Source: Flavobacteriaceae bacterium PS02334
GTDB taxonomy: Bacteria > Bacteroidota > Bacteroidia > Flavobacteriales > Flavobacteriaceae
Reading direction: 5' to 3'
Assembly (NCBI GenBank): GCA_029959295.1
Contig: JASCOH010000002.1
Coordinates: 517,997-581,996, forward strand
Length of the DNA stretch: 64,000 bases
Shown here: piece by piece, positions 8,577 to 16,440 of the stretch
How positions within the stretch are numbered: position 1 is the stretch's first letter
Layout: each line of letters begins with the position of its first letter
Program-made: the position numbers and the translations under genes
The notes under the pieces: model-generated
What the model saw: only the letters and a program-made list of their open reading frames with translations
Database searches by the model: none
What the model was told of the DNA's origin: nothing

Positions 8577-10946
8577 TTAAAATTTGAAATTATAACTGAT
8601 TCCTGGAACGATTCCAAATATCGAAAGCCTTACGGCCTCATTTTTTCCTGTAAGTTCATCCTGCCTGAAGTTAATTGAAGCTGCGTTTGCTCTTCCATAA
8701 AGGTTGTAAATACTGAAAACCCATTCGCCTTGCCAGCCTTTTTTCTTGTCTGGTTTTGGAGTGTAAGTTGCAGAAATATCTAAGTGATGATATGCTGGAA
8801 GCCTGTCTTCATTACGCAAGCCGTAACTTGGAATCGTAATTCCTTGGTATTGATATTGCCCATTCGGATAGGTAACCGGCTGGCCAGATTGCAAGGCGAA
8901 ATTGGCTCCAAATGACCATTTCTGATTTAAATCATAAGCACTTGTGATAGCTAAATTATGCGTTTTGTCATATGCAGAACGGTACCATTTTCCGCCATTT
9001 ATTCCAGGTTCGCCGGCATTTCTTCCTGGTGTCTGCTGTTCAGATCTTGATAAAGTATAAGAAATCCAGCCGTTGAATTTGCCTGTATTTTTCTTAAACA
9101 TTACTTCAAGTCCGTAAGCGCGCATTTTTCCGTTTAAAATGATTTGTTCAATATTTTCATTTGCAATTAAATCGGCTCCGTCAATATAATCAAGGCGGTT
9201 TTTTATGTCTTTGTAAAAAGTTTCAACTTCCAAAGAATAATCATCATTTTTGAAATTTCGGAAGTAGCCGAAAGCAAACTGGTCAGCGATTTGCGGTTTG
9301 ATAAATTGATCGCTCGGCGTCCAAATATCTAACGGAGTAGGGGAAGACGTGTTTGAAATTAGTTGCAAATATTGCGTCATTCGATTATAACTCGCTTTTA
9401 ACGACTCGTTTTCGTTGACCACAAATGAAACGGCTGCTCTTGGTTCAAAATTATTGAAAGAAGCAACGGTTTCATTTTTACCATAATGACGTGAATCTAT
9501 CGGTGTTCCCTTTTCATAAATTTGAAAATCTTGGTTGAAAACAACTGCCTGATTGTTTGCATAAGAGTTTATATTTGAATCTCCCAATCTATAAAAAAGG
9601 CTGTATCTCATGCCATACATTAAAGATATTTTATCTGAAATTTGATGTTCTGCTTCGATGTAAGTGGCGGGTTCTAAGGCATATTTTTTCTCAAATTGTC
9701 GGTAATTTATTCCAGAAGAATTTCCAGTCGGTTGAATTGTTCCTGGATTGAAATCGTAATAAATTGCATTTACGCCATAATTCAGCTTAAATTTATCAGA
9801 AACATAATGCTTGAAATCATATTTCAAATTGTAGTTTTTGATACCTAAGTCGAAATCAAATCCAACCAAATCAAGCTTCAATCCGTAATAATAATCGCTG
9901 TAAATCAAGGATAAATTCGTAAACAATTGATCTGAAAATAAGTGATTCCAGCGAAGATTTAAGGTAGAATTCCCATAAGTATTTTCAAAACTGTCAGCAA
10001 TTCCAAAAACATCTCTTCCGAAATAACCTGAAAAATATAAGTTATTGTTGTCGTTTAGTTTATAATTCAATTTGGCATTTAAATCATAAAAATAAGCGGT
10101 GTTGTCATTGTCTGAAAGCTTTAAAAATAAGTGCGCATAAGAACCACGACCCGCAACTAAAAAAGAACCTTTGTCTTTCACAATCGGGCCTTCAGCCAGA
10201 AGCCGGCTCGAAATCAAGCCAATTCCACCATTCATGTGAAAATTTTTGGAGTTTCCATCTTTCTGGTAAACATCTAAAACAGAGGAAACTCGACCTCCAT
10301 AGCGTGCAGGAATTCCTCCTTTGTACAATTTCAAATCCTTAATTGCATCCGAATTAAATACGGAGAAAAAGCCAAAAACATGCGAAGAATTATAAATCGT
10401 GGCTTCATCCAAAAGAATCAAATTTTGATCTGCGCCACCGCCTCTGACATTAAATCCAGAAGCGCCTTCTCCAGCATTTGTAACACCTGGAAGCAATAAA
10501 ATTGATTTTAAAACATCAACTTCTCCTAAAACAACAGGCATCTTTTTGATTGTTTCGATTGAAAGCCTGTTGACGCTCATTTCTGCCTTTCGGATGTTGC
10601 TTTTGCTCTTTTCAGTAATGACCACTTCTTCTAGATTTTCACTATTTCCAGTAAGAGAATGGTTGATTTTTGTGTTTTGAGTAAGCGAAATATTTTGTTT
10701 GATCGTCTGAAATCCGATGTAGCTGATTTCGATTTCATAATCGCCTTTTGGAAGTGAAATAGAGTAGAACCCATATTCATTTGTTGTTGTTCCTATTTTG
10801 AGGGAAGGGACGTAAACATTGACTCCGATTAATGTTTCATTGCTACTTGAGTCAGAAATTGTGCCACTGATTGCAAATTTTTGCTGGGAAAATCCCGAGA
10901 CAATTAGGGCAAAAAACAATAAGATTGTAATCTGTAATTTGAACAT
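8577..10946 (-). CDS. TonB-dependent receptor with carboxypeptidase-like N-terminal domain
   Basis: A 789-residue outer-membrane receptor. A signal peptide (residues 1-20, ...VSGFSQQ) is followed by a carboxypeptidase regulatory-like domain (about 22-105, ISGTISDSSSNETLIGVNVY). Next comes the plug (about 125-230, with GFNVRGGGADQNLILLDEA and YKGGIPARYGGRVSSVLDV) and a 22-strand-type barrel ending in aromatic NFKF. It differs from SusC proteins in length and plug sequence. The import substrate (iron complex, peptide or sugar) cannot be read. It forms an operon with the DUF4249 lipoprotein gene and ends at the terminator at 7703. Confidence 0.9.
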   Translation of the reverse strand: MFKLQITILLFFALIVSGFSQQKFAISGTISDSSSNETLIGVNVYVPSLKIGTTTNEYGFYSISLPKGDYEIEISYIGFQTIKQNISLTQNTKINHSLTGNSENLEEVVITEKSKSNIRKAEMSVNRLSIETIKKMPVVLGEVDVLKSILLLPGVTNAGEGASGFNVRGGGADQNLILLDEATIYNSSHVFGFFSVFNSDAIKDLKLYKGGIPARYGGRVSSVLDVYQKDGNSKNFHMNGGIGLISSRLLAEGPIVKDKGSFLVAGRGSYAHLFLKLSDNDNTAYFYDLNAKLNYKLNDNNNLYFSGYFGRDVFGIADSFENTYGNSTLNLRWNHLFSDQLFTNLSLIYSDYYYGLKLDLVGFDFDLGIKNYNLKYDFKHYVSDKFKLNYGVNAIYYDFNPGTIQPTGNSSGINYRQFEKKYALEPATYIEAEHQISDKISLMYGMRYSLFYRLGDSNINSYANNQAVVFNQDFQIYEKGTPIDSRHYGKNETVASFNNFEPRAAVSFVVNENESLKASYNRMTQYLQLISNTSSPTPLDIWTPSDQFIKPQIADQFAFGYFRNFKNDDYSLEVETFYKDIKNRLDYIDGADLIANENIEQIILNGKMRAYGLEVMFKKNTGKFNGWISYTLSRSEQQTPGRNAGEPGINGGKWYRSAYDKTHNLAITSAYDLNQKWSFGANFALQSGQPVTYPNGQYQYQGITIPSYGLRNEDRLPAYHHLDISATYTPKPDKKKGWQGEWVFSIYNLYGRANAASINFRQDELTGKNEAVRLSIFGIVPGISYNFKF

Positions 10947-11194
10947 TTTTTGATTGATTTTGATTGTTGAAGTTTATGATAAAGCTGTTTCTATTTTTTC
11001 ATATAAATTAATTTTAGGGAATCAGTAGTATTTATTTGCGTCCAAAAATCCTATAATTATTATTGGCGACAAAATTTATAGGCGAATTTTCTGTAATATT
11101 TATGATTTAATTTTTATAAAATGGGAAAACACTGTTTTTGAAACGTATAAGATTTCAAAGTATTGTATTGCAATAAAATTCTTTCATAAAATTG
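10947..11194. other. Upstream region of the TonB receptor
   Basis: AT-rich, with no open frame of note. It must hold the receptor promoter, because the hairpin at 11195 closes the upstream operon. No convincing TAnnTTTG box on the minus strand was found by eye. Confidence 0.5.
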
Positions 11195-11254
11195 AAAACT
11201 TCCTAAAAATTAAAAGCTCCCAATTTTGGAAGCTTTTAATTTTTAGGAAGTTTT
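11195..11254 (-). terminator. Very long hairpin terminator of the HAD operon
   Basis: Positions 11195-11218 are perfectly complementary to 11231-11254 (24 bp), and the inner CCAA/TTGG extends the stem around a short loop. The stop codon of the HAD gene is one base away. The arms are T-rich on both strands, so it may stop transcription both ways. Confidence 0.8.
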
Positions 11255-11255
11255 T

Positions 11256-11912
11256 CTAATTTATATTCTTGATTATTTCGAAATCTAAATCCTTGAAATC
11301 ATATACAATTATGTCAGCCAAAGATTGATCTTGACTGTCAACGCCTTCACTTTTATAAGCGATGCAGAATATTCCCGCTGCATTTGCTGCTTTGATTCCG
11401 TTCGTACTGTCTTCAATTACAATACACTGCTCAATTGGAGTTTTAGAAAGCGACGCTGCTTTTAAGAAAATTGCAGGATTTGGTTTTGATTCCGGAAAAT
11501 CTTCGCCGCTGACTTTATGCGTGAAATATTGGTTCAAGTTAAAACGCTCAAAAACTTTATTGATAATTGCCATTTCTGAAGAAGAAGCTACGACTAACTG
11601 CATTCCGTTTTTGTGCAAATCAATAATCAAATCTTTTACGCCAGGCATCAAATGCAGATCTTCTTTTTTGTCAAAAGCTTCGATAAAAAGATTGTTTTTG
11701 GCTAAAATCAAATCGTCAATTTCATGCGAAAGCTGAAATCTATCTTTCAGCTTTTTATAAATCATTTTATTGGAATTGCCTGTAAATGTGGAATATATAT
11801 CTTCAGTTACATCAATATTCAAATCTTTAAATTGTATTGAACTTACTTCGTGATGCAACGGCTCGCTATTTACCAGAACGCCGTCCATGTCAAAAATCAC
11901 GGTTTTAATCAT
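11256..11912 (-). CDS. HAD-family phosphatase, beta-phosphoglucomutase-like (copy 2)
   Basis: A 218-residue haloacid-dehalogenase hydrolase. FDMDGVLVNSEP (residues 7-18) carries the two catalytic aspartates (DxD). VVASSS near 105 is motif II. The motif III lysine lies in GEDFPESKPNP, and CIVIEDSTNGIKAANAAG near 165 is motif IV. The cap sits between residues 15 and 85, the class of beta-phosphoglucomutases and small sugar-phosphate phosphatases. It is a tandem duplicate of the next gene upstream, of identical length and clearly related throughout. The substrate is not determined. It is the last gene of the operon from 14566 and ends at the hairpin at 11195. Confidence 0.88.
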   Translation of the reverse strand: MIKTVIFDMDGVLVNSEPLHHEVSSIQFKDLNIDVTEDIYSTFTGNSNKMIYKKLKDRFQLSHEIDDLILAKNNLFIEAFDKKEDLHLMPGVKDLIIDLHKNGMQLVVASSSEMAIINKVFERFNLNQYFTHKVSGEDFPESKPNPAIFLKAASLSKTPIEQCIVIEDSTNGIKAANAAGIFCIAYKSEGVDSQDQSLADIIVYDFKDLDFEIIKNIN

Positions 11913-11918
11913 TATTTT

Positions 11919-12575
11919 TTATTTTAGATTCTTAATTTTTTCGGCAGATAATTCGTTGAAATGATTGATAATCAAATCGGCTTTTGATAAATCTTGCAGT
12001 TTTGAATGTTCGCTGTTGTAGCCTACGCAGAAAATTCCGGCAGCGACTGAAGCCTGAATTCCATTGGAAGAATCTTCAATCACGATGCATTTATTTTTTG
12101 GCGCCATTGACAGTGAAGCCGCATGTTCAAAAATTGCCGGATGCGGTTTTGACTTAGGAAAATCTTCACCGCTGACAATATCTGAAAAATATTGGTGCAG
12201 GTGAAAACGCTTGAAAACTCTGTCAATTGTCACTTTTGAAGCCGAAGAAGCTACGATCAATTGAATTCCGTTATTGTATAAATCTTTGATCAGATCTTCA
12301 ACGCCTTCAAGCAAATGCAAATCTTCTTTGGTGTCAAAAGCATCGTTGAAAATGTTTCTTTTTCTCTGGATCAGATTTTCCACTTCATGATCCAAATTGA
12401 AAATATCTTTCAGTTTTTGGAAAACATTTCGTGTAGAATTTCCTGTAAAAGTGGCAAACATTTCGTCAGTCACAGGAATATTCAATTCGTCAAAATGATG
12501 GAAATAAGCATATCTGTGAACGGGTTCTGTGTCTACAATTACGCCGTCCATATCAAAAATTACTGTCTTAATCAT
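11919..12575 (-). CDS. HAD-family phosphatase, beta-phosphoglucomutase-like (copy 1)
   Basis: A 218-residue paralogue of the gene six bases downstream. FDMDGVIVDTEP (motif I, two Asp), VASSASKVTI (motif II), GEDFPKSKPHP (motif III Lys) and CIVIEDSSNGIQASVAAG (motif IV) are intact, so it should be an active phosphatase. Compared with copy 2, the residue after the DGV motif is VD rather than VN, and the cap sequence differs (YFHHFDELNIPV against SIQFKDLNIDV), which could change the sugar-phosphate accepted. The start overlaps the tcdA stop by eight bases, which indicates translational coupling. Confidence 0.88.
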   Translation of the reverse strand: MIKTVIFDMDGVIVDTEPVHRYAYFHHFDELNIPVTDEMFATFTGNSTRNVFQKLKDIFNLDHEVENLIQRKRNIFNDAFDTKEDLHLLEGVEDLIKDLYNNGIQLIVASSASKVTIDRVFKRFHLHQYFSDIVSGEDFPKSKPHPAIFEHAASLSMAPKNKCIVIEDSSNGIQASVAAGIFCVGYNSEHSKLQDLSKADLIINHFNELSAEKIKNLK

Positions 12576-13302
12576 TGCTGTTTTCTTCTTTTTTAAGGAT
12601 GTGCCTGATTACAGTTTCTGCAGCATATAACCCAAAAAGCCCAGGCATATAGCTGTTTGTGCCATAAAAAGATTTTTTATAATTCTTGCCGTCCGTAGTT
12701 TTCAAACTTGATTCGTCTTGAATTTCTGAAGAAAAAACCACTTTTACGCCTTTATCAATTTTTACTTCTTTCAAGCGCTTTTTTATGGCTTTTGCCAAGA
12801 AACAATTTTGAGTATTGCTGATATCTGCAACCTTCACTTTTGAAGCTTCCATTTTTCCACCGGCACCCATACTGCTGATGATTTTTACTTTCTTACGCTT
12901 TGCGGCAATAATCAAATTCAGCTTTGGAGTTACGCTGTCGATGCAATCCATGACGTAATCATATTCGTTAGAAACAATCTCAAAAGCTCTTTCTGGAGAA
13001 AGAAATTCTTTAATTTTTGTCAATTGCAATTCTGGATTTATGTCTAAAAGACGATTTCCAACAACGTCAATTTTTGGTTCTCCAACGGTGGAATGCAATG
13101 CGGGTAATTGTCGGTTAATGTTGGTAATATCAACGACATCGCCATCAACAATTGTTATTTTTCCAACGCCAGCTCTTGCAATAAATTCTGCTGCAAATGA
13201 ACCAACGCCACCAACGCCGACAATTAAAATGTTAGCATTTTTAAGTTTTTCTAAACCTTCTTTTTTGAATAGCAATTCAGCTCTTTCTGTCCATTCTGCC
13301 AT
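12568..13302 (-). CDS. tcdA: tRNA threonylcarbamoyladenosine dehydratase
   Basis: A 244-residue E1-like ThiF-family protein. IGVGGVGS-type nucleotide loop: LIVGVGGVGSFAAEFIARAG (residues 25-44), then VDGDVVDITNINRQ, the ATP-binding Asp/Asn/Arg set of this family. DYVMDCIDSVTPKL carries the usual Asp-Cys segment, and SSMGAGGK follows. The length (about 245-270) and order match TcdA (CsdL/YgdL), which uses ATP to cyclise t6A at position 37 of tRNAs to ct6A. It lies in an operon with TatD upstream (17-base gap) and HAD genes downstream. Other ThiF-fold enzymes (ThiF, MoeB) have zinc cysteines that are absent here, which favours TcdA. Confidence 0.9.
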   Translation of the reverse strand: MAEWTERAELLFKKEGLEKLKNANILIVGVGGVGSFAAEFIARAGVGKITIVDGDVVDITNINRQLPALHSTVGEPKIDVVGNRLLDINPELQLTKIKEFLSPERAFEIVSNEYDYVMDCIDSVTPKLNLIIAAKRKKVKIISSMGAGGKMEASKVKVADISNTQNCFLAKAIKKRLKEVKIDKGVKVVFSSEIQDESSLKTTDGKNYKKSFYGTNSYMPGLFGLYAAETVIRHILKKEENSND

Positions 13303-13319
13303 AAATCTTAATTTATTTT

Positions 13320-13961
13320 TCAGATAAAAATTCTTCTGAAATTTGTTTCAACAATGTTTTTTAATGTAGGGATTTCTATGTTTTTATATTTTGAAGCGAT
13401 TTCATAAACCTCTTGTATTTGCTCTTCAATGGTGTCGGTTTCTAAGAAAAATCGATCATTTTGAACTGATGAAAAAGCTGATTCTAATTCAGGATTCCGC
13501 AATAAATATTTCCCGAAGGAAAGATAAAATCCGTTGTCAATTAATTGTTTTGCGAGCTGTTCGTTTTTTGAAAATCCGTGAATAATCATTGGGACTGATA
13601 TATTTTTATCTTTCTTAATTTTTATCAATTCCTGAAAAGAAGCCACGCAATGGATAATTACTGGTTTTTTAAATTTTTCAGCTAAATCAAGCTGTTTTTC
13701 AAAGACTTTTTGCTGCAATTCGAATGGAATTTCAATCCTTTTGTCCAAACCGCATTCGCCAATCGCCAAGCAATTTTTATCGCTTAATTTCGATTCTAAA
13801 AAAGCTAATTCGTCTTCAATTTTTTCCTCCACAATATACCATGGATGAATTCCCATAGAATAATTTGGAATTGAAGCGTCAAAATCTTTCGGATATTGAT
13901 TCACTAATTCAAAAATATCGGGCTGATTCGTGGCTTTATGTGTATGAAGATTATAGTACAA
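13320..13961 (-). CDS. TatD-family metal-dependent hydrolase, short form
   Basis: A 213-residue amidohydrolase-fold protein. LHTHKA near the N-terminus gives the HxH metal pair, GIHPWY follows, AIGECGLDK near 85 is the TatD signature with its Glu, KKPVIIHCVA near 120 and MIIHGFS near 148 supply further His ligands, and FLETDTIE near 193 gives the catalytic Asp. It is shorter than typical TatD nucleases (about 255-265), with tightened loops, a form common in Bacteroidota. DNase or RNase activity is expected from the family. It is separated from the DUF1684 stop by two bases, so co-translated with it. Confidence 0.88.
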   Translation of the reverse strand: MYYNLHTHKATNQPDIFELVNQYPKDFDASIPNYSMGIHPWYIVEEKIEDELAFLESKLSDKNCLAIGECGLDKRIEIPFELQQKVFEKQLDLAEKFKKPVIIHCVASFQELIKIKKDKNISVPMIIHGFSKNEQLAKQLIDNGFYLSFGKYLLRNPELESAFSSVQNDRFFLETDTIEEQIQEVYEIASKYKNIEIPTLKNIVETNFRRIFI

Positions 13962-13963
13962 AA

Positions 13964-14566
13964 TTACTTTTTAAATTTTTTCACGCCCGCAATAATTTCC
14001 ACTTTCAAGTCATTTTCTTGTGGCGGAATTGGGCAAGAATATTTGTGGTTGTAAGCGCAATACGGATTATAAGATTGGTTGAAATCAATTAATATTTCAT
14101 CGCCAGCTGGAATCTGCAAGTCAATATATCTGCCACCGCCATAGCTTTCTACTCCAGAAGTCAAATCTGTAAAAGGCAAAAACAAGCTGTTTTTATATTT
14201 TTCTATTTTTTTCAGATCTTGGCTTTGGAAAATATTTAATTTGTAAGGCTTTCCGGCAATAGAAAAATGTGCTTCGCCATATTTCACATAAATTGGTTTT
14301 CTATCAGTAGAAGTAGGCATTTCAAAAGGTTTTTCGTCAGGAGTTCTTACGAATTTCGCCTTGATAATCAGCTTTTCATTGATCGGATAAAACTCCAAAG
14401 ACTTAAATTTTTTCAAATCTTTTGGAAGCAAGGGACTTGTTTTTGCATCTGCATATTCCTCATTTATATGCTTTTGAAATGCTATAATTGAATCTCTCAG
14501 CTGTTTCTGTTGCCCAAAAGAAGCCGTCACAATTAGCAAAAACAGAATATTCAGAATGTTTTTCAT
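13964..14566 (-). CDS. DUF1684 family secreted protein
   Basis: Starting at ATG 14566 the protein has 200 residues with a clean signal peptide (MKNILNILFLLIVTASFGQQ). A longer frame to 14680 would run into the divergent MFS gene and is not used. The DUF1684 core is clear: YGEAHFSIAGKPYKLNIFQS near 100, LFLPFTDLTSG, then SYGGGRYIDLQIPAG, IDFNQSYNPYCAYNHKYSCP with conserved Asn/Tyr/Cys, and PPQENDLKVEIIAGVK. No biochemical role is known for the family. It is the first gene of the operon reading to 11256. Confidence 0.87.
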   Translation of the reverse strand: MKNILNILFLLIVTASFGQQKQLRDSIIAFQKHINEEYADAKTSPLLPKDLKKFKSLEFYPINEKLIIKAKFVRTPDEKPFEMPTSTDRKPIYVKYGEAHFSIAGKPYKLNIFQSQDLKKIEKYKNSLFLPFTDLTSGVESYGGGRYIDLQIPAGDEILIDFNQSYNPYCAYNHKYSCPIPPQENDLKVEIIAGVKKFKK

Positions 14567-14583
14567 AGCATTTTTATTTTTTG

Positions 14584-14646
14584 CAAAATTACGTAAAATT
14601 ATCGATTGTGTATTCCTAAAAAGACCTTGCATTCTTCGTAATTTTG
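14584..14646. promoter_or_regulatory. Mirror-image divergent promoter pair
   Basis: TAATTTTG, a match to TAnnTTTG, occurs on the plus strand at 14639-14646 (towards the MFS gene) and on the minus strand at 14591-14584 (towards DUF1684). Each is embedded in the same 11-mer: 14583-14593 and 14637-14647 are perfect inverted copies. No good -33 TTG was found for either. Confidence 0.55.
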
Positions 14647-14668
14647 CCTTAAAATTTATAAAACTCAA

Positions 14669-15880
14669 ATGCTTCAGCAAGCTTTTTCCCGATATATCAA
14701 TTCCTTCAAAGGATTTTCTAGAGAAATCTGGATACTTACCATCGTTACTTTCATCAATCGCGCAGGAACGATGGTTTTGCCTTTCCTGTCAAAATATTTG
14801 AAAGAAGATTTGCACTTTTCATATGGAGAAGTGGGCTGGGTAATGGTCTTTTTTGGTTCCGGATCCATGATTGGTTCTTGGCTGGGTGGCAAACTTTCTG
14901 ATAAAGTTGGTTTTTATAAAATAATGATTTTCAGTTTGTTTACAAGCGGAATTCTGATTTTCTGCGTACAATTTATTACTTCATTCATAGGTTTGTGCGC
15001 CGCGATGTTTTTGGTTATGGCCATCGCCGATATGTTTCGTCCGGCGATGTATGTTTCCCTTGGCGCTTATGCAAAACCTGAAAATAGAACGCGCGCATTT
15101 ACGCTTGTTCGCTTGGCTGTGAATCTTGGTTTTGCTGCAGGTCCGGCTTTGGGAGGCTTGATTATCATGGGAATAGGCTACAAAGGTCTATTTTGGATTG
15201 ATGGCGCTTCTTGCGTAACTGCCATTCTGCTTTTTGCACTTTTGGTGAAGGAAAAGAAAAAATTGCCATATGAAGATCATAAAAATGTTGAAGAAGCTAT
15301 TGTAAAATCAGTTTTCAAAGATGCGCCATTTTGGATTTTCCTTTTGGGAAGCTATTTGACGGCTATGGTTTTCTTTCAATTATTTACGACATTGCCTTTG
15401 TATCAGACAGAATGGTACCATATTACAGAATTTGAAATCGGTTTATTAATGTCTTTCAACGGACTCTTGATTTTCTTTTTAGAAATGCCGATGGTGAATT
15501 ATTTCGAAAGAAAAGGCGTTAATAAATTAAAAATTATCATCTGGGGAACTTTTTTGGTAAGCTTGAGCTTCTTTGCCTTGCTTATTAATATGTGGGTCGG
15601 AATTTTAGTTGTCAGTATGTTTTTAATCACTTTTGGAGAAATGCTGAACTTTCCTTTTTCAAATACTTTTGCCATGAGTCGCGCACCAAAAGGGCATGAA
15701 GGCCGATATATGGCGCTTTACACTATGAGTTTCAGCTTGGCGCATATTACGAGCGCAAAACTCGGAATGGGAATTATCGCTTCTTTTGGCTACCAAATTA
15801 ATTGGCTGGTTATGGGAATTTTTGGTTTGGTCGCGTGTGCTTGTTTTCTATATCTTAGAAAAATTCTCTTTCCTAAGTGA
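14669..15880 (+). CDS. MFS transporter
   Basis: A 403-residue polytopic membrane protein with about 12 hydrophobic segments. GSWLGGKLSDKVGFYKIMI near residue 70 is the MFS signature loop 2-3 (GGxLSDKxG). ARTAFTLVR-like ENRTRAFTLVRLAVNLGFAAGPALGG near 140-165 resembles motif C of the drug-efflux MFS groups. The N-terminal half ends with a charged cytosolic loop (VKEKKKLPYEDHKNVEEA), as expected between helices 6 and 7. Its substrate cannot be inferred. It is divergent from the DUF1684 operon and followed by 199 bases that contain the BlaI-type operator region. Confidence 0.88.
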   Translation: MLQQAFSRYINSFKGFSREIWILTIVTFINRAGTMVLPFLSKYLKEDLHFSYGEVGWVMVFFGSGSMIGSWLGGKLSDKVGFYKIMIFSLFTSGILIFCVQFITSFIGLCAAMFLVMAIADMFRPAMYVSLGAYAKPENRTRAFTLVRLAVNLGFAAGPALGGLIIMGIGYKGLFWIDGASCVTAILLFALLVKEKKKLPYEDHKNVEEAIVKSVFKDAPFWIFLLGSYLTAMVFFQLFTTLPLYQTEWYHITEFEIGLLMSFNGLLIFFLEMPMVNYFERKGVNKLKIIIWGTFLVSLSFFALLINMWVGILVVSMFLITFGEMLNFPFSNTFAMSRAPKGHEGRYMALYTMSFSLAHITSAKLGMGIIASFGYQINWLVMGIFGLVACACFLYLRKILFPK

Positions 15881-15928
15881 TTATTTAAATCACTGTATAT
15901 TAGTTATTTATATTCTTCGTGTTATTTA

Positions 15929-15994
15929 AAACTAAAAAAATAGTTGTTAAACTATGAAAATAGTTTGCAAACTAAATTTTTAGTTGTAGGTTTG
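15929..15994 (+). promoter_or_regulatory. BlaI-type operator cluster overlapping the promoter of the regulator/M56 operon
   Basis: TAGTTTGCAAACTA (15961-15974) is a perfect 14-bp palindrome. TAGTTGTTAAACTA (15941-15954) is a close second copy, and AACTA...TAGTT half-sites continue on both sides (from 15930 and to 15985). A -33 TTG at 15965-15967 lies inside the palindrome, and with a 19-base spacer the -7 box TAGGTTTG follows at 15987-15994. Repressor binding would cover the promoter, which fits autoregulation by the BlaI-type protein encoded 86 bases downstream. Confidence 0.75.
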
Positions 15995-16079
15995 TAATGT
16001 TAAAGTTAGTTCCTATAGAAAAGCTTCGGGAAATGACAAATTATTCTGAAGTTTTTCTATTAAAATCAAAAAAATAAAA

Positions 16080-16439
16080 ATGCAAAAGTTAACCAACAAG
16101 GAAGAAGAGATTATGCAGATTTTATGGAAGCTTGAAAAAGCTTTTGTGAAAGAAATTATGGCCGAAATTAAAGAAGACCAACCGCACTATAACACGCTTT
16201 CTACAATCGTAAGGATTTTGGAAGAAAAAGGTTTTGTGGCGCATAATGCCTTTGGAAATTCACATCAATATTACCCGATTGTAGCGATGGAAGATTATCG
16301 AAAACGCTTTATGACTACCGCCATTAATAATTATTTTGACAGTTCTTATAAAAATTTAGTATCCTTTTTTGCCAAAGAAGAAAAAATATCTGCCGACGAA
16401 TTGAGAGAGATTTTAGATATGATCGAAAACAAAAAATAA
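16080..16439 (+). CDS. BlaI/MecI/CopY-family repressor
   Basis: A 119-residue winged-helix repressor. TNKEEEIMQILWKLEKAFVKEIMAEI (residues 5-30) is the family start. HYNTLSTIVRILEEKGFVAHNAFGNSH is the recognition helix and wing, and the C-terminal third is the helical dimerisation arm (SADELREILDMIENK). In this family the dimer binds TACA/TGTA-like or related dyads and is released when a partner M56 protease is activated. That partner gene starts two bases after the stop, and the dyad cluster upstream is a likely operator. The inducing signal is unknown; a beta-lactam link is not implied. Confidence 0.93.
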   Translation: MQKLTNKEEEIMQILWKLEKAFVKEIMAEIKEDQPHYNTLSTIVRILEEKGFVAHNAFGNSHQYYPIVAMEDYRKRFMTTAINNYFDSSYKNLVSFFAKEEKISADELREILDMIENKK

Positions 16440-16440
16440 T

